Below are positions 48,801 through 60,800 of a DNA stretch of 64,000 nucleotides, one piece after another. Positions within the stretch are counted from its first letter, which is position 1. Every line of letters starts with the position of its first letter. The notes under the pieces are model-generated. The model did no database searches. It was not told the DNA's origin and saw nothing but the letters and a program-made list of their open reading frames with translations. A program made the position numbers and the translations under genes. The DNA comes from Cymodocea nodosa. Lineage: Eukaryota > Streptophyta > Magnoliopsida > Alismatales > Cymodoceaceae. The DNA lies in assembly GCA_036874045.1 (NCBI GenBank), contig CM072338.1:18312501-18376500 (forward strand), given 5' to 3'.

Positions 48801-51800
48801 ACATAATATTTTCATATATTCTATTAGTCATTTCTTTCTTTTCTTTTTGAGTTGGTTTGTATAATATTTTTTATTTTTTCTATTCTTCATTTGCATTTGA
48901 TATTTCATTAACAATGTCAAAGTTTGGTAATTCATTTTGTAAATCTTCAAGTAAATTAGTTGTATTTGCTTGATGAATGAAATTGTGGAATAATAAATAT
49001 GTTATAACAGTCTTTACTTATGTTTCAAATGGAAATGATATGTAATTTTGTAGAATTGCAAATCGATGTTTTATAATCCAAAATGTATATTCAATTATTG
49101 TCTTCAATTGTGAATCCTTATAATTGAAATTCTTAATAACATTTGTTGGAACATTTGTTGGAAGTTTATTGATGTTATACTTTGTTAAATGATACTTAAC
49201 ACGTCAAAATGGACAAATAAATTCTAGGTAATTTGGGTAACCAGTGTCTATTAAGTAAAATTTATATGTATACTAACTTCTATTGGTTTAGACATATTTT
49301 TACACCTTACAAAATTATAATTTTATTATATAAGTTTCATACTTGGTAGGACTTGAATATCATTTGGTTTAGATACCATATCTTGTAGTATTCGAGTATC
49401 GGTTGTTGATATTACCTAGTCACTAAGAATATAAGTAATTTCTATATTAAAATTACATGTGATCATAACATTTTAAGATAATTCTCTTTTTTTGTTTCTA
49501 GGTTTGTTGTTTGTTCTTCATAAATAGTTATCTTTATATGTGTACCATTGTTAGTGTTAATACAATCCTATAACTATGATTATAATCATAGAAATATACT
49601 TTAAAATATGAGAAGTTATTATGATCATTTCAAATTTGAGCAAGAGTAATAGTTGAATGTTTTGTTAACAATATATCACTCAAACATTTTATAGTATTAA
49701 CTATTTTATTAAAACAAGTACTAACTGACCATGCAGAATGAAAGAATTGCTTTCTTATTACTCAATACCTTTGGTTTTCACCAACTGTAATAAGAAAATT
49801 TTCCAACCCTTTCTTCTATCGTCATATTTTTGCCATTTATCATTACTCTTTCTATTCTTAATAAGTTGTAAAATTTCATAAATACATGTTGATTTATTCT
49901 ATATATTTTACTACAATTATAAGTTTGATGTAGTAAGAAAAGATTTAACAATCTACGAATGTATTCTTGACATTCTTTATCAAAGATTTGATTTGTGACA
50001 ATTGAATTACTATTATAAGTAGTTGTAATAGTATAAATGTTACTCTAAATAAAAGAAATAAATTTTTGTCTCCTTTCTACTTCTTCCTCCTCCTTAATTG
50101 TCATATTGTAAGAAAATATTTTACATTTGTATTTCACTTGAAAATAAGATTAGTAACAAATCAGAATGTTAGAATTTTAAATTAAAATGCATGAACAAGA
50201 TGTTTTAGTTATTTTATCCAGATTGTACAATAAGTACTACAATATATCAAAAAAAGATATTACAGCATAATATTAATTCAAACATTCAACAACATATAAG
50301 TTCAACATACTACAATATAAATTTAAACATACAATATATAAGTTCAACATACATTCAACATACTATAGCATATAAATCATTCTACAACTTATAAATTCAA
50401 TGTACATTAAACATACCACAATATATTGTAAAATATTCAACACAGAAAAGTTTACATACTACAATATATAATAAGGTTATGCAAACATAAGTTCATTATC
50501 TGTTATAACATATATGCTCAGTTGGATATGTTAAATTATAACTACATTATATGCATTTGATTTAAAACTGAAAGAAATTGATCCCTTATATCTGCATTCT
50601 ATAATAATAATTTCATAGATTGAAATACTTCACCATTACTCAAATTAGGTAAGTCAAGTAAAACTTGAATAACTTCTTTCGCTTGCTTCTTATTCAATCT
50701 TATCTTCATTTCCTCTACAAGTCTACATCATCCAAATGATATAATGCTTGAAGCCGTTCAATCCTACTAATGTTTTCTTTCTCACAATACAACTTAAAAG
50801 TCTTTGCCATGTCTTTAATCATTGATGTGATTATTTCTTGAGATTTTGTGTGCAGTCTTGTTCGCTTACCATTCTTTTTTTGAATGTTATTTATATTTGT
50901 TACTAAAGGGAAGCTTGTTCTTATTGTATTAGATTCAAAATTCAGTTGAACTTACGTAGACATAGAGATGTCATCATGTAAAGTTTCATTTTGAGAAATT
51001 CCAATATTGTCCTTGAGCTGCATGTTATGTATTGGTTGCCTATTATAGCTTCTAGTTGCAATACTTATTCCAAAAAGTACTTGTAGTTGCTCATAAATCA
51101 GACAAGACTTTCTTTTACATTATTTACATTTTAGACGTGTCTATAAAAAAATATAACAAATATTAATAGAAAAATAAAAAATAAATATGTCTTAATAATA
51201 TTCTTAATTTCGTAAACAAATATTACCTTTATAAATTCATTCTAAATTTCATAAAAAATATTTGTATGCCTATAAATGAAATCCCAACCACTTTGATTTG
51301 TGATTTTTGAGTAATTCTTATACATCAACGGTCAAGTTTTTATTCGACTATTAACATTTTTTTTTAGTAATTCTTGCACTTACATTGTAATTGTATTTTG
51401 TTATTATCTCATTTTATGCTTTCATTCAAATTTTACTATTATGTGTTCTTACATTTCTTTTGTCAATTATTTCAACCAAAATATTTAATATTTCTTCATC
51501 TATTTTTATACTTTAAGTGCAATAACGTTTTTCTGTAATATTTTCATTGTCTGAACTAACCATTATCCTGAAACACCTATATATTTAATAAAACATTACA
51601 TACATAATTATAGTTAGAGTAAAGGAAAAATTTAGCATCAATATCGATAGTTGATTGTCGTTTTGTTGTGTTATGTCACAACACTCATAATTAAATAATA
51701 GCAAAGGAACTTTAACACCTAGGAGTTTTTTTGTTGCTAGCACTGTAAAGGAAAAGTATTTCTCAATGGTCAAATAGTGGCTCCTAACATTGTAAGTATT

Positions 51801-54800
51801 TTGTGAGCCATAGTTATGTTCATTATTATTTTCAAATTAATCATAGTTATGTTCATTATTATTATTTAGTTAAAAATCAATTACTGAAATTTAACAGAAA
51901 TTTGTTAAATTTTAAGACCTATAGACTTATTTAATTTAAGGAAAAAATAGTTATGGTCATCTAACAATGAAATTTATGTGGTAACTTTCACCATATCGTG
52001 TATTTATAAGAAAAAAGATCAAAGTGCACTGAAAAGAAAACCTAGTGCCACTACTAGGATACATGACTTGTATCAAACAACAGGAAAATAACAAACATTG
52101 AAAGATATTTGCCAAATTAGTAAATGGAAAGTCTATGTCGGCTCCAGCTATTAGACTTTATATTTCACTAATTATTCCAATTAAATAAGAACAACTGATT
52201 TTTGGATTGTAACCAACACTTAACCAGAAGTACATACAATATTTCTAACCCACCTATCTAGTTTGATATATTGATTTTGGTACTGACATATTATTTTTCA
52301 AGGATAGTAAACACAAGATTAATAACAAGATTATTACCATTTTGAAAGGCAAACCAACAGTTGCTCATTGGAGCAAGAACAATAAATTGATACTAAAAAA
52401 GGGCATATAACCATTTGTTACATAAAAAAGAACAAGAAATTGTCTATCATACTAAAATCAACATTGCAAATATCATACTAACCTTACAACACTTTGTGTC
52501 AAAATGGTTTACATGAACAACTAGGTTCTTCACTAGAATCAATAGGACGGTGTTGTTTTTTGAGATGGTGGTGTGTTGTTTCTTCACGGTTGAGTTCTTC
52601 ACTAGGATCATAGGAGGTTTCTTACGGTGAGGATCAATTGAACTTTCCATTGACTGTTGTCTTGTTGCGATAGGAGATGGGAGAAGAAGAGAAGAACACA
52701 ACAAGAGTTTCATTAGAATGTCGAGTTTTCTTATGACGATTGGAGATGGGTGAAGAAGGGCAGAATTCAACAATAGTTTTGTCAGAATGTTGAGTCTTCT
52801 CATGGTGATAGGGGGATGGGAGGAGAAGGGAAGAATGACAGCAAGAGTTTTGTGAGAATGTTGAATCCTGAAGGAGATTTCTTGTTGATTTTGGACTTGC
52901 AGGTTGGGGAAAAATTTTGGCTGAAGTTTTTTATATTTGGAGTATTTCCCTTACTTTCCGATAACCTAATAGGAGAAATTCCTGATTTTTTCTTCAACTT
53001 TCTTTTACCTTCAATTTCCACCGTTTTCCTATATGCACTAACCCCTCTCTAGATTGTCAACATTATGAACTCAGTGATTTAGTTTGAATCTTTGACAACA
53101 GAGAGAAATTTATGCAGAAGGCATTATGCCTTGGAGGAAACTTTATGATAGTTAAGTTGGTGAATTTGTGAGTTGAGTATATAGCTAGAAGCCTAGAAGG
53201 CTAGAACTATACGCAAGCCCATGTTCTTGATAGTTGATATGATGCTTGTGATGTAAAGAACCTAGTCATCAAACTTGTTAAGCTTTGGAAAACCAGAAGT
53301 TTTTTGAGTGCTGAAATTTTTTTACCAAAAAGCTAAAAAAAAAGAATAGAAGCTTCTTGATGGCATGCATGAAGAATCTGTTGCACAATAACAGATGCAT
53401 GATATGATGATTGGGAGACTATTTATTATCATCATCAGTTGTCTTGACCAGTAGCAAAAGATTCCTGATGTAATAAAACACAAAATAGTGTTTTTATTTT
53501 TTTCTGCTCATTCCATGGTGGCTAATTCACTATTTAGATTGTATGAAAAATGGACAATTGATGCCACTAATGGAGGGGGCATTGTATTTCTCGAGGAGTT
53601 TGACTCTTTCATTAATTGGTAGTAGATCCTGGTTTGTTGGTTTTTGAAGGCATGGATTAAGACTTGAAATACTGGTTGGACCATATATAATCCCTATAAG
53701 CACAAACATGGAGCCCGAGAATTGTCCCAAGCAGTGAATTCAGTAAGTTGACCCTGTTCAGCTGTGTGAGTGGTGCAACAACTGTCCAGCAACATGAGGT
53801 GCATGATTGAGTACAACTATCAGTTATCAAACCAATTGAGTAGAAGCCTGTTGTGTTGGAATAAACACAGCAGGCACAGATAATGCCATGATGCCTTGAA
53901 AAGGACATATAGTGAATTGAAGATGGTCAGACAATTAAATCTGCTTGTTTGGATGTATTAATTGGAATGTTCATGCAAAGTTCCAAAGCTATGACCTTTG
54001 TTATAAACTTGATGTATTTCTTTCTACTGGTACAAGCAATGCCTTAAGACAAAAGAGAATAGTGTTTAAGGGAAGTGCGTTTTTTTGAAAATAAGAAAAG
54101 TGCAAAATTTGCCATAGGGATTTCAGCAGATATGGAAAATCCAAGGAGAAGATTGACAAGAAAAGATAATACTTGCTTTTACCATTGATTAATCCATATA
54201 GGCAAGGGTCCTGCAACAAGAAGTGTGACTGAGGAGTAGAATCTAAAAAGTGACCAGAGCTAAGAAGGTAGGGGGAGTTGAGGGCATGGCCAGCATAACA
54301 CGTCTGCAGAGTGATTTCAGTATCTACCATGCTGCTGTGCATAAAATGCAGAATTATATCCTTGATGATAGGTCATAGGCCACCATTCTAAGTGTATGCT
54401 TAGAATGCATTGTGTGTGCAGTGGCAAAGGCAATATATGAGATGTATGCAATTTCAAAGAAAGTTAATAATGGTGTTGAATTATGATAACTTCGTGACAC
54501 TTCCTAATGCTCAGAGATGAGTGCTCACACAGATCCTTTTGCTGTTTTTATTAACATAAAATGCTGTATCAGGACGCCAATTTTAGTTGTTTAGACTGAC
54601 AAAGGCATGCTTCTCACAGCCTCCTGTTTTGATATTTTCTATTTAACATTCTGTTTACCTTTTCTTTTCAGAATAGAAAATGTTTATTTTCTTTGCTGTA
54701 ACAATGGCTATATGCTTATATGTCCATTTACCAAAGAAACTGATGTTCTCATGAGGTAGAACACAACCATATATGATTTGTAGCATGGTAAAATGCAAAA

Positions 54801-57800
54801 TATCAAATGACTGGGCATGCTTGTGTGTGACTTGACTATCATTAATCATCCTATTTGTCCATATGGTAAACACCCTCATTTATCGATCTTGTGGGCTTTT
54901 GTCATTAATACATTGAAAATATTATAGTTTTTTTGTCCTCTTATAGGCCATCAAATTGAAATATCTCATAAAAAAATGGAGTCACCAGATGAGAATCTAC
55001 CATCAGCTGAGTCATCTGAAGCTGGATGCATTTCATCAAGTGAAGAGGATATTCAGGTGATTATTTAATAGTTTCATGAATATAATGCTTGGTAAAAGGG
55101 TTTTGTTAATCAGTTGTGACATTTTTGAATATTACGGTTTTTTACACATGCTTGATCCCATATCTAAGTTGTTTTGAGTCTTTGGTGTGCTCTTGAATGG
55201 TTCTTTTCGTTTGTGTTTTAATCTGAACTGAGTCAATTTTTTTTCTAGATTGATATGCAATTATGAAAAGAAATGTGGCAAGGAAAATGTCTTAAAATGT
55301 AATCAGTCACGTAAAGCATCCCTTGTCAGTCTTGCAACTCTTCTTGTATCCGAGGACTCCAGAAAATGCCATTTACTTTTGATATCTATAATGCTAACGC
55401 ATATAATTCTGCTATGCTTAGTTGTTTTAGTAATTTTTGAAATATGGATATTCAACTTAAAATTAATTGTCAATAAGTTGAGTGATTCATCTTTTATATA
55501 AGTGTAGGTTTATTGTTAATTTCTTTTATGTGAGACTTTTCTAACATTCCATCCTTTGTGGTCTTTTTTGGATCTACAAGTGTGCTCCTTTTTGGATTAG
55601 ATAGATGTGTTGGTCTATTTAGATTGTTTAGTCTCTTACACAAAGATGAAATGTGGACATCTTAAAATGGAGAGATCATTCTGTATGGTCATGAGTTATG
55701 TTCTCACTTTTACCATTGTGAGACACTGAGACTATTTTAACCGAAGAAAATAAATTTTTGTGGGCCAAATTAGGTACCCTAATATTCAAATAGAAATGTG
55801 CAGTAGCTTGTTGGATAAGCCATCTTTTCATGACATCAAGTTGGAGTTAATCATAGAATCACCTTGTTGCCTCAGGTTCCTTGAGTAATAATAAGCATTG
55901 CGTTCTAATCCAATTGTAGTGGCCAGTGTCATTAACTATCAAAGTGCTATAATACTTGAAATCAAGCCACAAGGAGAATACTGCATATAATTGTAGCATA
56001 ATCTGATGAAGATCACACGTAACTAGTTCAGGTATCTAAACTTATCAAGATGTACTTAAAATTCTAGCTTCGGCACAATATTCTGGGCCTGCCCCCTCTT
56101 ATTGGACTTTTAATGAATACCAGAAAGTTCCTACAAAGAAAGTGGCATTTTAAGTTTCAAAAGCTAGAAATCATTCAAACAACTAGAGAAGCACAATTAA
56201 AAACGAGCAGTATGTTCCTATATTCCATAAGGATGGTAGCGTCCTTCTTTCATAGCCTTCTCTACCTCCATAGAAGCCACCTGAGCCAAAACCAGTCCCT
56301 TGGCCAGGATCTTAACCTCCTCCAAAGTTAGTGACACCATGATCACCAAACTGCTCATCAAGTTCATGGCCAACTCAACCTCCATATCCACCATTTTATG
56401 TTCCACAACTAGAGTGTAGCCAATGGGAGGTTGACCTTGATGACCACCTAAACCACCATTGTGGAAAAACTGTACCCATAACCACCACAGCAGCCACCAA
56501 GACCAGTAGATCTATTGAGGCCTCCAAAGCTATCATCATGAGAATGACCCTTACCAATGGTAGATGGGCTTGGATTTAAGGATTTCTTTGACTCAGTCTT
56601 GAACTCCACCTTACCACTGGAAAGGTCAATCATATTTCCATTGGCTTAGAGATCATCTACAGCATCTTCATTGTCAAATGTGATAGGTCCAAAGCCTTGA
56701 CACCTGTTGCACTATCCTTCCGTGCTTGGAGAGCTCCTTAATACATATTATGTGACTGATGCCTAAGTAGACTATAAATAAGCACTATGCTCTATTAAGG
56801 TACCCTTTTTCAATTTCTGAAAAAAGTAACGAGTACAGTGAGTAGAATCCTAGCCATGAATATCTGACAATATGGGGAGTGCGCATACATCTCTTCAGAA
56901 AGTGTGTGTGTACACACACACATGCTATTTTGTAGATTTGATGTTTGAATTTGCAAAAATTAGTTAGGCATAACATCAACATTCTTACGGTAACATTAAT
57001 TTAGCATGCTACTGAAAATGTTTGACAAGTAACAAAAATTTCAAGTTGACAAAAAACTAAGGCTTAGTTTGCTTTAGATATAAGATGTCTAGATTATACA
57101 TAATTGAGATTATGTGCAGTAGCTAAGAATGTGGATTTTGTTGTACCAAAGATGCATTCTTGATTATTTTGTTTGGTAGAGATTATCGGTTTTCAATTAT
57201 AAGAATAAAAATATATAATCAAAGAAAAATTGATTATGAGATTATGAAATTTACCACTAAAAGTTATTATACATAATTCACTTGATTTTTTCATAATTTG
57301 TTATGTCATTGTTGTCACATCGTTATAATCTTATAACATTAACGCCATAAATCTGAAACAAACAGAGGATAAATCTGAAGTATGGATTTTTAGTAGGTCA
57401 ATAGAAAGTGTGTTGAAAGGTACTAGAATAGATACCAACTTATGGTGCAACATCATTGGCTTTGTGTAGGTTTCACAGCTAAATATCTACAAAACCCTGC
57501 ACCCTACCACCAGCCATATTTGTGAAACACCCAAAATACCCTTCATTTTAAAATAAGTGAGCTCATTGAATTCTTAAAAAATACAGTAGGAGAATGCTCC
57601 ATTAGTGTTTCATTTGAATATGATTGACACAAAAATTGTGTAATTCAAATTTAAAACTACTATGCCATCCATTATATTAAAGTAACCCCTACTGATAGGG
57701 TTGTTAATTTTTTTATCTCTCTGAAATGGCTGTTAATCTAAATATAACATTAACGAGTCTAGTATGATCATAGTTGTTTGCTTGTGAATTCCCTGATTAC

Positions 57801-60800
57801 TCATCAAATCTGATTATTTGTTTCCTAATCAAGTACCTGAAATTTAAATTCAAAATCCAAAAATATTTCCTGATTAAAATCTAAAATAATTATTTCCTAA
57901 TGAAAAATGATGAAAGTTTAACATTACTAATGAAATGCCAATCAACAATTTCTATTCCATAATTAGTAAAAAAAGAAAAGAAATAAATAATATGATATTA
58001 TCTTTCATTTTTTAGTAAACAGACAAGTAGGAAAATTAATCAGCAAATTTGTCAATTCAAAAAATAGTTCCTTGTTGAAGTCTTAAATAATTGGTGCCGA
58101 ATAAAAACATGTGCTGAATGTTTAACACAACCAATATAATTTCTATTAATCGTTTCTCTAGGAGACATGAGGTGGTTCTTTTGGACTAACGACAAAATGG
58201 TACTTTATGAATCTATAATTTCTCCAGTAAATTTTCTTTAAAGATTTGATGAACAATTTGAGATAAGCTCAATGAAAGCTTATGCGAGCCTAATGCAAAC
58301 AAAATATAAATTTAATGTTCAATAATATATGTATTTGTATACGTAAGTTAATATTTAAAAGAATAATTCTCATATTTGTATATTCATATATTACATTAAA
58401 TGTGTATCTCTAAATACTAATACATATTTATTATACATAAAGAGAGAATATATTTTATTTAATGACTTTATTTATTAAATAAAATTTTAATATTAATTAC
58501 AACATTTTCTTTGTTTTTATTGAGTTGCAATTTGCACGTGTGATGTGTCTTCCACTACCATGTACATATTTATCATATATAAAGAGATATAATATATTTT
58601 ATTTAATGATTTTATCTATTAAATAAAATTTTAATATTAATTCTACATTTTCTTTGTATTTTATTGACATGCAATATGCGTGTGTGATGTGTCTTCCATT
58701 ACGTAATGCACAACTGAAACTGAAATTTGAAAATGCAATCATATAGTATGTGCGCCAACACATGAATTATGAAGTTGGATATATGGTATCATGGTGTAGA
58801 TTAATAAATCTATAATTTTAAATTTTGGAACTTTATCCTGTACACTATTCAAGGTAATTCTTACATTTGCTCAAAGCAGCCATCCTTTCTGTAGTATTTG
58901 ATTTGCAAAATTTATTGACAACCTAGAGCATCTTGTCCATTGGATATCATCAACCTTCATCCTTTCTAATGGTTTAAAATAACCCTTGTAACTTTGTTTA
59001 CTGTTTAAAGTAACAATTTTTACTAGAAATATTGCTGTAACTGGAGCTTTTGAAACAACATTGTACATACTATGTAATATCATGTATTTTCCCACTTCAT
59101 TCATTGTAGCTATTTTGATAGGGGGAATCTGGTACCGTTCAAGAGCATACTGATTCTGAAAGTGGAGTTTCTCTACCTATTTTGTGTGTTGAGGATGGTA
59201 TGGTCATCTTGCGTTTTTCTGAGATTTTTGGCATACACGAACCTTTGAAAAAGAGTGAGAGAAAAGATTCTCATCGACTTTCTAAAACTGATGGTACGTG
59301 ATTATTTTGAAATAAGGAATCACAGCCTGAAAAGATACACATTCCTGGCAAGATTTCCTTTGAAATTTTTATACGTTTTATTTTATTATTATTAGAGAAG
59401 ATGTTAGACCACTTGGTCATTTATCACATGTGAAAGTCTGAATAACTCGTCTATACATGTAGACTGTTTTTGTTTTCCATTGATAAGTATTTTGCAAGTT
59501 GCATGTCAGGTCCATGCCAATATATTCGGGCTTCAATCATGTACCATGGCACCAAATGCGTGCATAGTCTGTCCCATTGTGGGGTTTGAACTGTTTCAAA
59601 TTCTTTGTTGTATGCATCTAATCTGATCATACATGAGATTCATATGACATATGATGATGCATGCTGCAGTAGTAATCAAACCATTCCCTTTATATATTGC
59701 AGAAAATAGCTTTTTGAGGGTGGTATTGTGCTATAGATCTGAGTTGCTTTTGTTTGATAAATGTAATGTGTGTTTTTCTGAATAGTTATTCATGAAAGGA
59801 AGATAACAAATGCTGGGGAAAAGTTGATCTGCCGGAGGGTGAACAGCACTAGAGATTCTAAACATAATTAATAAGCACAATATTCCAAATTGTTTATTAT
59901 TTTGTGTAACATATGCACATCGCATGGTTTAAAAATAGCGGAAAAGATCTAGATTACATGATCTAATAGAGAATCTCAGTGTCTATGGATTGATGTGAAT
60001 ATAAGGGAGAAATGATTCATGTTGCCACCTCCACAATGTGGGATTTAATGCAATGAAAGAACTGTTGTTAATGTATTATAAATTTCCTTTTGTAAAATAG
60101 ATGTTGGATGCTTTCTGAAAAAACGACTTTGCAAATTTCCAGTAGCTTCCCATGCAAAGTTGATCCAGTGCAATTTTTAGTCATTGTTATTATTTTCTAT
60201 GTTTGCTTCATTGTTGCTAGGGTAAGATTTTTGATAACAAGTTTGCAAATGCTTTTAGATTTTGCCAAAAGCATGAACCTTACTTACAGTATAGAAGAGG
60301 ATGAAGCCACTTATATGAAAAGCTCTCATTATGATCCACTGATCACCACAAGTCTTAGTTTGTTGCAAGATAAGCAGATGCAACCCATTGAAAGTGATGC
60401 AGAAACAACCACCTCTGGTTTCCGTGGCCAAAGAAATGACACATGTTTTTCTGCAGAACCAATGAAAGAGGCTATCTCAGTAGATAAATCTGTTGATTGG
60501 ATGTCACCCTTGTCTCCTAAATTTTATCCTCTTGATCAGCAAAATTGGGAAAATGATATTTTCTGGGGAAATTCACCCCCTCAAAGCAGTGGACCCACTG
60601 AAAGTTTTTTAGTCTCTGGGTCAGACACAGAATGCTTTGTTGATGTGGAGGCAGATGGGTGGAACCTATCAAGTACAGGGCAGGTTTTAGAGATTCAAGC
60701 CAATGGACCAAGTAATGATCATCACAGTGAAGAGGCATTTGATTCAACATTTGCTAAAGAGTTAGCTGTTCTTTTGCCCCTTGAGAAAAGTCATCATCCT

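Larger units (their letters stand above)
48416..53040 (-). mobile_element. PIF/Harbinger DNA transposon in TAF1 intron 5 (antisense, decayed)
   Basis: The element begins GGAAGTGTTTGTGCC at 48,416, directly after TTAA, consistent with the TAA/TTA target preference of PIF/Harbinger. Its first 350 bases match, inverted, the 3' ends of both left-hand copies. Inside, on the minus strand, lie a transposase relic (48,760-49,860) and a Myb/SANT-like relic (50,560-51,560), the two-ORF plan of autonomous members. The far end is uncertain. A TAA at 53,039-53,041 follows GTTTTCCTATATGCAC, and the inverted sequence there contains GAAAGTTGAAGAAAAAATCAGGA, resembling GAAAATTTGAAAAATCAGGA near the left end, so I place the border near 53,040 with low certainty. 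Confidence 0.82.

Noticed and set aside
52447-53052. Small protein-coding frames (118, 73 and 78 codons)
   Set aside because: They read through the 68-base tandem repeat and have no family features.
60108-60258. TAF1 exon 8 beginning at the in-frame ATG near 60,108
   Set aside because: The acceptor at 60,257-60,258 (TTTTAG) gives the right phase with exon 7 and a sensible join to the EEDE region; the sequence before it looks intronic.
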